A stretch of 64,000 nucleotides of DNA from NCBI GenBank assembly GCA_020722815.1, contig DYKB01000018.1, positions 1 through 64,000 on the forward strand, given 5' to 3'. Origin of the DNA: Caldithrix sp. Its GTDB lineage: Bacteria > Zhuqueibacterota > Zhuqueibacteria > Thermofontimicrobiales > Sulfurfontimicrobiaceae. This document shows, one piece after another, positions 56,310 through 64,000 of this stretch; position 1 is the stretch's first letter; each line of letters begins with the position of its first letter. The notes below the pieces were generated by a model. That model worked only from the letters and a program-made list of their open reading frames with translations. It was not told where the DNA came from and ran no database searches. Both the position numbers and the translations under genes were made by a program.

Positions 56310-56807
56310 GGTTTCCGGCCCTATTCAATTCCTGAACGACATCATAATTAATAACAATGAAAATCAAAGAAAAACTAATTTTTGGAAAGAATAATAACTC
56401 TATGTTATTCAATATGTTATAGCTGAAGGTAATAACCCATTTACGATAGCAGCCCAATCATACAAAAAGAAGTTAATTATATTGCAAGGAATGTGCCTAA
56501 AAAATATAATCCAGGCGTTTTACGGACTTTAAATTACATTTTTAAAATTCAGGCCAGACGATCAAATTTGATGAGGTAAAGGAAATCAAATTTCATTTTT
56601 ATCGGCGTATTGTCCATCTTTATTCTAAGCGATGAGCGATGGGAAAATTTTGACAGGCTGAAGTGAGGATAGAAAAACCCACCCCATTTTAAAATTTAAG
56701 TAATGGCAAGGGGGCAAAATTTTTTTCTTGCTTTTTAATGAAAAATTTATCATTTTAGAAATAGCGACCTGTCAGCTATCAAATTAAAAAGATGTATGAG
56801 ATCGTAA
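56310..56807. other. Divergent intergenic region
   Basis: 498 bases with no supported gene. It contains the plus-strand promoter candidate at 56482-56510. The rest is A+T-rich and featureless as far as I can see. Confidence 0.45.
56482..56510 (+). promoter_or_regulatory. Candidate promoter for the S9 peptidase gene
   Basis: TTGCAA (56482-56487), 17-base spacer, perfect TATAAT (56505-56510). It is about 300 bases from the ATG at 56808, implying a long 5' leader if it is used. Confidence 0.35.
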
Positions 56808-58838
56808 ATGTTACGATATTTTTTATATCTAATCTTTATCCTATCGATTCACCAGACTATCAACCCACAAACCAACGAGCGCCTGATAAAAGCTGAGGAT
56901 TTATACCGGTTAAATGAAATTTCAAATTTAACCATTTCTCCCGATGGAAAGCATCTGGCCTATATCATTCAATCGTTGGATAAAATGAAAAATTGTTATT
57001 ATTCACATATCTGGATTAGCTGTCTGGCATCCGGCGCGACTTTTCGGCTGACAGGTGATGAAACGGCGCAAAATAGAAGTCCCGCCTGGTCAGGAGACGG
57101 TCAACGTCTTGTTTTTATTTCAAATCGTTCAGGCTTCCCCCGCCTTTGGTGCTCCCCAATCGATGGCGGTGAATCGTATCCATTGACGGGTTTTATGGAA
57201 GGAATCTGCTATCCGCGTTGGTCGCCGGATAATAAAAAAATTCTATTTCTTTCCAGCGTGCAAAGTAAACCCGGGATTAATCCATTTATTGAAAATGACG
57301 AACGCCTGGTTGATTATAAGGGTCGGGAATTTGCAAAAGATGTCAAAATAATTAAAAAAACACTCTATCGGACCAATAAACGATATATTGATGACAATTA
57401 CTTTCAATTATTTACTATCAACGGGCAAGGGGGAGAACCGAAACAACTTAGCTATGGGGCATTTAATAAAGTTGCTCCAGACTGGTCGCCAGATTCCCGT
57501 CGTATTGCTTTCAGTTCACAACGAAGTTCGAATTCAAATAGTTCTCAGAACCTCAATGATTGGCAGCTTTGTGTGGTGAACTTAAATGACCAGAAGATGG
57601 AAATTTTGGCGTCAAATACACATATCGAACAAGAGCCAATCTGGTCACCAGATGGCCGAAAAATTGCCTATATTGCCAGGTCCAGATCAAACCATTTTTC
57701 AGCCCATACAGAACTTTGGATCACGTCCCACCGGGGAGAAAATCGTATGAATTTAACCCGGAATCTGGATCGATCGGTTATGGCTCCGCAATGGTCACGC
57801 GATAATCGTTACATTTACTTTATCGTCCCCAATCAGGGGAATCAACATATTTACCGGACAAACGTTCTGAACTCCCGTCCCAAATTAGTCTGCGGGGGGG
57901 AGCGTTGCATCAAGGAGTTCTGTCTGACACCATCGGGGGACAAAATATATTTTATTGCCTCCGATAATTTAAATCCTTCTGATTTATATGTTTATGATCT
58001 CCGGAATAAACAAGAAAAGCAAATAACGAATATCAATAAGGAGTTTATCCGGCATAAAAATTTAAGTCATCCGGAAACATTCTGGTACTCCAGTTTTGAC
58101 AGCCTGCAGATTCAGGGGTGGTTCATCAAGCCAGTTTTTTATCAGGAGGGAGAAAAATATCCGCTGATCGTTCAAATTCATGGCGGACCTTATATCAATT
58201 ATTCCAATGAATGGAATCTGGAATTTCAATTTTTAGCAAGTAATGGCTATGGCATTTTCTATTGTAATCCGCGAGGGAGTAGTTCTTATGGTCAACTTTT
58301 TGCTAACCAAAATCATGGCCAATGGGGAGAAGGTGATTTTCAGGATATTCTTGCGGGTATGCACTATCTCATTAAAAATGGATGGGTAGATTCATTGCGA
58401 TTGGGGATTACAGGCGGTAGTTATGGTGGTTATTTGACAAACTGGGCAATTTCACAGGTTAACATTTTCAAAGCGGCCGTCACCCAGCGGAGTATCTCAA
58501 ATTTATTCAGTTTTTATGGAACAACGGACATTCCAGATTTGTTAGAGTATGAATTTGGTACACCCTGGCAGGATGCCGATGAATATCATCACCGCTCCCC
58601 CATCAATTACGTTCAAAATATAACAACGCCTTTATTGATTTTACACGCAGATCTGGATTACCGCGTCCCAATTTCCCAGGCGGAAGCCCTGTTCCTGCAT
58701 TTGAAAAGAATGGGAAGAACGGTGGAATTTGTTCGCTATCCTGATGAAGGGCATGATTTACCATGGTCCGGGCAACCCCTTCACCAGGTTGATCGTTTAA
58801 ATCGCATGATTACCTGGTTTGAAAAATACATTAAATAG
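56808..58838 (+). CDS. Secreted S9-family prolyl oligopeptidase/acylaminoacyl peptidase
   Basis: A 676-residue exported serine peptidase. The signal is YFLYLIFILSIHQTI. Residues about 35-400 form a PD40-type propeller (LTISPDGKHLAYI, WSGDGQRLVFISNRSG, WSPDNKKILFLSS). The alpha/beta-hydrolase domain holds GGSYGGY with Ser538, Asp617 in LDYRVP and His649 in DEGHDL, so the catalytic triad is complete. It cleaves short peptides that enter through the propeller. The weak ribosome site leaves the precise start somewhat open. Confidence 0.93.
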   Translation: MLRYFLYLIFILSIHQTINPQTNERLIKAEDLYRLNEISNLTISPDGKHLAYIIQSLDKMKNCYYSHIWISCLASGATFRLTGDETAQNRSPAWSGDGQRLVFISNRSGFPRLWCSPIDGGESYPLTGFMEGICYPRWSPDNKKILFLSSVQSKPGINPFIENDERLVDYKGREFAKDVKIIKKTLYRTNKRYIDDNYFQLFTINGQGGEPKQLSYGAFNKVAPDWSPDSRRIAFSSQRSSNSNSSQNLNDWQLCVVNLNDQKMEILASNTHIEQEPIWSPDGRKIAYIARSRSNHFSAHTELWITSHRGENRMNLTRNLDRSVMAPQWSRDNRYIYFIVPNQGNQHIYRTNVLNSRPKLVCGGERCIKEFCLTPSGDKIYFIASDNLNPSDLYVYDLRNKQEKQITNINKEFIRHKNLSHPETFWYSSFDSLQIQGWFIKPVFYQEGEKYPLIVQIHGGPYINYSNEWNLEFQFLASNGYGIFYCNPRGSSSYGQLFANQNHGQWGEGDFQDILAGMHYLIKNGWVDSLRLGITGGSYGGYLTNWAISQVNIFKAAVTQRSISNLFSFYGTTDIPDLLEYEFGTPWQDADEYHHRSPINYVQNITTPLLILHADLDYRVPISQAEALFLHLKRMGRTVEFVRYPDEGHDLPWSGQPLHQVDRLNRMITWFEKYIK

Positions 58839-59132
58839 CCTAAAATTATTGATTTTCTTCTTGACTCTCATTTTTAGGTTCGTTATTTTATCTATATATA
58901 ATGAATTGAATCAGCTGAGGCACACAGGTGGTATCAGAAAAGAATAATTTGTCTATAAAAATCATCGATACCGCCCGAAAATTTCAGGTAATCGTAAGGA
59001 TTCAATTGATACCAATTTTGGGATTTTCTTTGAATGCTGGCGATAAAAAAGCTTCCGGGAAATAATATATCCAAAGAAAGAATGCAATGCATTCAAACTC
59101 CTTTTAATAGATAACGTCAGGGATATTTTTTT

Positions 59133-59990
59133 ATGAAAGCTGCAATTTTTCAAAATCGCAAATCCGTACGTCGTTTCAGTGCAACCGGTGTAAATGAAAC
59201 CACATTAAGACAGCTAATCGATTTTTCCGAAAAATTGCCATTTTTCCACGCGCCAATTAAGCAGCAATTTATCTGGATAAATGGAAAAGAGTGGATTTCC
59301 GAGACACTCTCAAAATTTTTACTAAGCTATGGTAAAATCATTTCGGCGCCATATATGCTGGCTCCTTTCTTTGAAAGTGAACTAGCCGCCCCGATCGAAA
59401 TTGGATATCAAGCCGAACATATTGTTCTAAAAGCAACGGAATTGGAACTTGGTACCCTCTGGGTTTCCACTGAAGATGGAACAAACTTGATTAAGGAAGC
59501 CATTATTGCGGCAACAAAAGAGACGAAAGATTCACTTCCGGTTAAATTTTTAAATAAAATTACTGGCAATATCGAAACCATCATTAAAGATATGCAATTG
59601 CCCGCCATCGTGCTCCTCGGTTACCCATCTGATAAGCGACTGGATAGAATAATCAATAATGCCGTTCGGATGGAAAGTGCCGGAAATTCCCGCAAAAAAT
59701 TAGAGACGATTTTAACCACAAACCGGCAGGATAAACTTTCCGATAAGTTACGAAAGATATTTAATTTAGCACTCCTGGCGCCCTCACAAAAGAATCAACA
59801 GCCCTGGCGGATTCGGATGACAAATCAAGGCTTTGACCTTGGATTTCTCCATGAGCGCCAATTGGATTTTGGCATTTTTCTGGCACATATTAAAATCGCC
59901 CTCGATGATGGTAATATTCAATATCGCATGGAAAAGATAGATGAGAAAATGAATGATGTTGAGTGGAGCGCCCGAATTATTTTGAGTTGA
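59133..59990 (+). CDS. Nitroreductase-family protein
   Basis: A 285-residue protein with nitroreductase-type features. SVRRFSATGVNETTLRQLIDF is the usual FMN-phosphate-binding start, and LLAPSQKNQQPWRIRM is the second conserved N-terminal motif, here displaced to the C-terminal third. That layout fits the divergent 'TM nitroreductase' group, in which two half-domains lie in one chain. GYQAEHIVLKATELELGTLW fits the second FMN contact. Flavin use is predicted; substrate unknown. Ribosome site AGGGA is 8 bases upstream of the ATG. Confidence 0.8.
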   Translation: MKAAIFQNRKSVRRFSATGVNETTLRQLIDFSEKLPFFHAPIKQQFIWINGKEWISETLSKFLLSYGKIISAPYMLAPFFESELAAPIEIGYQAEHIVLKATELELGTLWVSTEDGTNLIKEAIIAATKETKDSLPVKFLNKITGNIETIIKDMQLPAIVLLGYPSDKRLDRIINNAVRMESAGNSRKKLETILTTNRQDKLSDKLRKIFNLALLAPSQKNQQPWRIRMTNQGFDLGFLHERQLDFGIFLAHIKIALDDGNIQYRMEKIDEKMNDVEWSARIILS

Positions 59991-60062
59991 ACTTTTTCAA
60001 TTTTTTACTAAATTTACATTGCAGTGCGATAGATTTAAATTTTTCTTATCGGTATCCGTTTA

Positions 60063-60725
60063 CTATCGACCATAAAAATCCTTTATCACCTGAACAACTG
60101 CCGCCGGTTCATCACAAATAGTAAAAAGATCTAAATCCCCTTTAGAAATTTTTTCACGGGCTAATAATTGCTCTTTCATCCACCCAACCAATCCATTCCA
60201 AAATTCAGATCCAACTAAAATAATCGGAAAACGTGTAATTCGTTCAGTTTGGATAAGGGTAATTGCTTCAAAAAATTCATCCAGCGTCCCAAAGCCCCCC
60301 GGCATCGTCACAAAAGCTTTCGCGTATTTTACAAAAATCATTTTGCGAATAAAAAAATAGCGAAAATTAATTAATTTATCGATATAGGGATTGGGCTTTT
60401 GCTCGCGTGGTAACTCGATGTTCAGTCCTATTGAAAGGCCATCTCCCTCTTGTGCTCCCCGGTTTGCAGCTTCCATAATGCCCGGCCCGCCGCCAGTAAT
60501 AACATTATAGCCAATCTGAGTCAACATTCGCGCAATTTCCTGTGCCTTTTCATAATCAGGTGTTCCTGGGAGTGTTCGCGCTGAACCAAAAATCGAAACA
60601 CACTCCCCTACCTTTGACATTATTTCAAAACCTTCAACAAATTCAGAAATAATTCGAAATACTCGCCAGCTATCTTCAATTTGAAAATTATTAATCTTTT
60701 CATAGGAATTTGAATTATTTTTCAA
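60063..60725 (-). CDS. LOG-family Rossmann protein (TIGR00730 type)
   Basis: A 220-residue LOG-family enzyme. It has VSIFGSARTLPGTPDY at the N-terminus, the nucleotide site TGGGPGIMEAANRGA and the family signature MPGGFGTLDEFFEA. Members act as cytokinin-riboside 5'-monophosphate or other nucleoside-monophosphate phosphoribohydrolases (YgdH/PpnN type). The N-terminal 25 residues are extra to the minimal family. It converges on the nitroreductase-like gene with a 72-base gap. Confidence 0.92.
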   Translation of the reverse strand: MKNNSNSYEKINNFQIEDSWRVFRIISEFVEGFEIMSKVGECVSIFGSARTLPGTPDYEKAQEIARMLTQIGYNVITGGGPGIMEAANRGAQEGDGLSIGLNIELPREQKPNPYIDKLINFRYFFIRKMIFVKYAKAFVTMPGGFGTLDEFFEAITLIQTERITRFPIILVGSEFWNGLVGWMKEQLLAREKISKGDLDLFTICDEPAAVVQVIKDFYGR

Positions 60726-60843
60726 TTAAGGCCTCCCGTTCAAAAGTTCCATCCAGAATCGTGTAGAATTAACCTCATCTATTTTAATTAGTTAAATCCC
60801 AATTTTAACAGGTCATCCAACAAAATATGTCTGACGAAGCACT

Positions 60844-63800
60844 TTAATTAAGTCCGACAAAACAATAAACATTTCCATCATAAGCGCCAATATAAAGTGC
60901 TTTGCCGGCAATGGCCGGTGTTGATAAAATTGGAAATCCCAACTGATATTCCCAGCATAGCTTGCCGGTGTGTAAGTCCAGCGCATAAAGATAGCCATCT
61001 GTCGCACCAAAGTAAACATAATCGCCGGTAATAACAGGTGAACCTGTCAATGCTTGTAAGCCAGTCCGATAAGGCGAAACCGGAAAAATCGATTCGTGGC
61101 ATTGAAACTGCCAGCGAATTTTTCCCGTGATCAGATCAATTCCGGACATTTTTCCATTACCGGAGCCAACCACCACCATGGAATCGCTTGCTGATGGGGT
61201 CGTCGGCGCCCAGCCATCACCTAAATCCTGCTGCCAAAAGATTTCGCCAGTTTCCGGATTAAAGGAAACCAGTTTACCATTGGAAGTTGAAATAAAACCA
61301 CGATCCTGATAAATCATCGGCGCACCATGGGTGCCGGTTATCGGAAGTTCCCACAATCGCTCTCCGGATTCACTTTCCAGACAATAGAGATTGCGATTAT
61401 GCCACATCGCACCAATCAAAAGTTTGTTAAAATAAAGTGTCGGGGATGCATACGTAGAAATCCAGTGGGACCCCATTCGTTTTTTTAATAAAAGTGTACC
61501 ATCGGTTGTTTGCAGTACGGCCAAAGAGGCAGCATTTCCGACAAAGATTCGATTATTTTCGACAAGCGGTGTTGCATAGAGCCAATATTCAGTTGGAGTT
61601 TCAAAGATGGCTTGCTGCCAAATCGCTTCACCCGACTTTTGATCCAGCATATAGACATTACCCAGCACATCCTGGCCAATAATTTCATCATTTGTGGCGG
61701 CTAACGTATGGTGAATTGCTGCTTCTGTTTCAAAACACCATTTGAAATCACCAGTTGAAGCATCGAAAACACAAATACTATTCGTATTCAAATTATGACG
61801 ATCTTTCGATGGGATGGCTACCAGGCCGTTGACGACAACGGGCGATGCAAAATCGATTGAACCCTGCGTCAATCCAATCCATTTTAATCCTAACGGCGGC
61901 GTAAGTGGTTCTGGCCAGCAGGCATTGCGATTGGCCTCTTTTTTAAACATCCGACCGTTATCAGCCGCTTCGAGTTCAATTTCCGGGGCTAATTTAACTG
62001 TAAAGGTTGACTCAAGTTGTATTTGCTGGCCACTTTCTGTTAAAAGGATCAGCGTTAATTGAAACTCATCATTAAAAAGCGATTCATTTATCAATTTTGT
62101 CCAGGAAAATTCGCCTTTGGGGGATAGCTCACCCAATTCATTATAACTATTTGGTCGCACCAGGATGTATGACACGCGTATAATTTTTTCTTCGTAATTT
62201 AAAATATTTAACACAATATTTAAATTTCGATGCGAATAAATTGAACCGGGCGCCGGTGAAGCGATGGCAAAATGTTTTTGAGGCGTTAAAAATCGAAATT
62301 CTGTATAAATACTATCAGCTTCCAGCGTTATCAGTCGATAGCCAGCCGGTGAATTATCAATGCCGCCAAAACGAAAAGCCGGCGTATTATAAGAATACAG
62401 GTTTTTATATTTGAAAATTTTATTGGAGTGCCAATGTCCTGTAAAAATCGCTTTTACATTTTTACGATTTAATAATTCAAGTTGATTTTGTGTAGGCGGG
62501 TAGTGCTGAAAAACCAGCACCGCTTTTCCAGTACCACAAAGCTGGAGATCCTTATCAAACCATTGTTTTTGTTTACCTGATTCAACAATGGAGTTAAGAA
62601 CAATAAAATGATAATTCGCCACATCAAAAGAATAGTAATCCGGTCCTAAAAATTGGTGGTAATGATTTAATCGATTTAGTCCATTATCCAGATCATGATT
62701 CCCAAAAACGGCGTAAATGGGTAATTGATTTTTCTGAATAGCCCGCGAATAAGCCTCAAACTCTGTTAACACACTGCCGGTTTCTACCAGATCCCCTGTG
62801 GCGATAATAAATTTAGCTTTCGGATTTTGATGATTCAATTTAGTCAGACATTGTTTAAAATGATTTGCGGATGAAGAATCGTGCACATGAATATCCGTAA
62901 TCTGAATGAAATGCAGTGGAAATTGGTCAATTTTTTCATTTTGATGGAGCGCAAAATTAAACGTTTGTTGTCCCAATGAATCATTGAGCAGATAATAAAA
63001 ACGCATCTCCCGCTGGTAAGGGGCTGGCGTGGAGATAAATACAAATTGCGCTTCTTTATCGATATTGGTAAGGGCATAAACACCATAAGTATCAGTCAGA
63101 ACAATCTCTTTACCATCCGATACCGGCACGCCAGGGATTCCCGCTTCGCCGGCATCCTGAATTCCGTTTTTATTGGCATCATTGAAGACCAGGCCGCGAA
63201 TAGCATAGGAATAATATCCAGCCGTCTGATCAAATTTAGTTTCAACAGGTCGGGCATGATTTTTTTTAATTGATTGAATACGTTCGGTGGTAACAAAAAC
63301 ACTATCAATACACAGGTTTTCATTGGCAAAAGTACTGAAACCGATTTGTCCGCCTGTAAATGTCGAATCCTGAATCGCAAAAATCACCCGATCCTGATAA
63401 AAAGTGCGGATTGTGTCGTGATGGACGTCTATCCCAACCAGGATGGTTTCATTTTTTCCGTTAGCATTTTCCCATGGCGATTTTTTTAATATTTTGAGCA
63501 TACCATTTTCAAATTTATCCAATCGAAAAAATGGCCCGCCATATTGTTTATCTTCAATGAAAAAGAAACGATAGTAATTTTTTGGATTCCGATAACGAAA
63601 AATCAGACCCGTGCCATCGTCATCGAGATTTTTAAGCCACGCCAGAAAGCAATAATTTTGCCATTGCTTTGAACCTGCCACAATATGAGTTCCGCTATAG
63701 CTTTCATCATTCGCCGATTTCACGGCAATATCACTCCCCTGCACCAGCAAGCCCTGTTCAATTTCCCAGGTTGTTTCATTCGTTTGGGCGTCCAGGACGA

Positions 63801-63963
63801 CCTGCCAGTCACCCAAATCATGGCGTTCGAAATTATCGCTCCAGGGCAAAGGTCTTGCCGGCGTTGTTGGTACATCAAGGAGGACAGCACTCTTTTTGGG
63901 GACAGAATTATTACAACTTAAAAAAATGAAACAGGTTATGAGAAATAAAAATGCTTTTCGCAT
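60844..63963 (-). CDS. Metallophosphoesterase-PQQ propeller lipoprotein
   Basis: A 1039-residue lipoprotein of several fused domains. The ATG at 63963 (a GTG 4 codons earlier is also possible) opens a signal with lipobox LSC. Residues about 35-225 look like a concanavalin-type (DUF1080) sandwich, then an SdrD/calcineurin-N beta domain (GLVFNDANKNGIQDAGE) at about 245-330. The metallophosphoesterase follows (HFIQITDIHVHD, IIATGDLVETG, VFGNHDLDNG, FQHYPP, FTGHWHSNK), then an Ig-like segment. The last 400 residues are a PQQ-type propeller (CVFDASTGDFKWCFETE, GNVYMLDQKSGEAIWQQ, YLYALDLHTGKLCWEY). Secreted, outer-membrane or surface location is likely. Confidence 0.88.
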   Translation of the reverse strand: MRKAFLFLITCFIFLSCNNSVPKKSAVLLDVPTTPARPLPWSDNFERHDLGDWQVVLDAQTNETTWEIEQGLLVQGSDIAVKSANDESYSGTHIVAGSKQWQNYCFLAWLKNLDDDGTGLIFRYRNPKNYYRFFFIEDKQYGGPFFRLDKFENGMLKILKKSPWENANGKNETILVGIDVHHDTIRTFYQDRVIFAIQDSTFTGGQIGFSTFANENLCIDSVFVTTERIQSIKKNHARPVETKFDQTAGYYSYAIRGLVFNDANKNGIQDAGEAGIPGVPVSDGKEIVLTDTYGVYALTNIDKEAQFVFISTPAPYQREMRFYYLLNDSLGQQTFNFALHQNEKIDQFPLHFIQITDIHVHDSSSANHFKQCLTKLNHQNPKAKFIIATGDLVETGSVLTEFEAYSRAIQKNQLPIYAVFGNHDLDNGLNRLNHYHQFLGPDYYSFDVANYHFIVLNSIVESGKQKQWFDKDLQLCGTGKAVLVFQHYPPTQNQLELLNRKNVKAIFTGHWHSNKIFKYKNLYSYNTPAFRFGGIDNSPAGYRLITLEADSIYTEFRFLTPQKHFAIASPAPGSIYSHRNLNIVLNILNYEEKIIRVSYILVRPNSYNELGELSPKGEFSWTKLINESLFNDEFQLTLILLTESGQQIQLESTFTVKLAPEIELEAADNGRMFKKEANRNACWPEPLTPPLGLKWIGLTQGSIDFASPVVVNGLVAIPSKDRHNLNTNSICVFDASTGDFKWCFETEAAIHHTLAATNDEIIGQDVLGNVYMLDQKSGEAIWQQAIFETPTEYWLYATPLVENNRIFVGNAASLAVLQTTDGTLLLKKRMGSHWISTYASPTLYFNKLLIGAMWHNRNLYCLESESGERLWELPITGTHGAPMIYQDRGFISTSNGKLVSFNPETGEIFWQQDLGDGWAPTTPSASDSMVVVGSGNGKMSGIDLITGKIRWQFQCHESIFPVSPYRTGLQALTGSPVITGDYVYFGATDGYLYALDLHTGKLCWEYQLGFPILSTPAIAGKALYIGAYDGNVYCFVGLN

Positions 63964-64000
63964 GATGTCATTCACCTCTTTTTGTGAAATAATTAATAAA

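Noticed and set aside
1..64000. tRNA, rRNA or CRISPR array
   Set aside because: No cloverleaf-like sequence, rRNA signature or direct repeat series was found when reading the window; a covariance-model search was not possible.

Overview
The window looks like a chromosomal segment of an anaerobic or facultative Gram-negative bacterium from the Calditrichota/KSB1 neighbourhood of the FCB group. This is inferred from A+T-rich DNA, two secreted proteins ending in a YPNPF-type FlgD-like C-terminal sorting domain (19153-22218, 49902-51899), a GWxTD protein, many outer-membrane/lipoprotein beta-propellers, a Wza/Wzi-type envelope and a glycyl radical enzyme. No rRNA, tRNA, CRISPR array or complete insertion sequence was seen.

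Region 1 (1-16958, nearly all minus strand) is an exopolysaccharide/capsule locus. Read 5' to 3' on the minus strand it runs: SLBB export protein, Wzz-like chain-length protein, Gfo/Idh/MocA sugar oxidoreductase, hexapeptide acyltransferase, a DUF6883/DUF4926 pair, WbpI-like UDP-sugar 2-epimerase, methyltransferase, Wzi-like barrel, GT-C/Wzy-like membrane protein, Wzx-like flippase, a decayed DUF4258 gene with DUF2283, one GT2 and two GT4 glycosyltransferases. Many genes abut or overlap. The oxidoreductase, acyltransferase and epimerase together suggest an N-acetylated amino-sugar (possibly uronic acid) precursor.

Region 2 (17418-25406) has a secreted helical-repeat protein, a 1021-residue secreted protein with seven CnaB-like repeats, a glycyl radical enzyme whose active site fits trans-4-hydroxy-L-proline dehydratase (HypD), and a CinA C-terminal amidase.

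Region 3 (25543-34338, minus) holds an ECF sigma factor and zinc-finger anti-sigma factor beside a BamD-like TPR lipoprotein and a propeller/TPR lipoprotein. Upstream on the same strand are a GWxTD protein and a 1025-residue zinc protease/beta-propeller/outer-membrane-barrel protein. It may be a regulated cell-surface system.

Region 4 (34874-43968) contains a secreted PHP phosphodiesterase, an aspartase fused to a cyclic-nucleotide-binding-like domain, Rex, a decayed prolyl aminopeptidase, a DUF1460 amidase-like lipoprotein, an MsmX/UgpC-type ABC ATPase, Rho and ribosomal protein L31.

Region 5 (44056-49559) is a compact translation-linked operon, DUF1385-prfA-RNA ligase-prmC, followed by a phosphohexomutase. 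The RNA ligase, translationally coupled to release factor 1 and overlapping the release-factor methylase gene, is the most unexpected arrangement in the window.

Region 6 (49902-63963) has an M1 aminopeptidase with sorting domain, a ferredoxin-containing aldo/keto reductase, an orphan gene, a 5'-nucleotidase, a TPR lipoprotein, an S9 peptidase, a nitroreductase-like protein, a LOG-family protein and a large metallophosphoesterase/PQQ-propeller lipoprotein. Several intergenic inverted repeats (11742-11820, 29701-29851, 49608-49727, 55636-55729) look like short palindromic elements.
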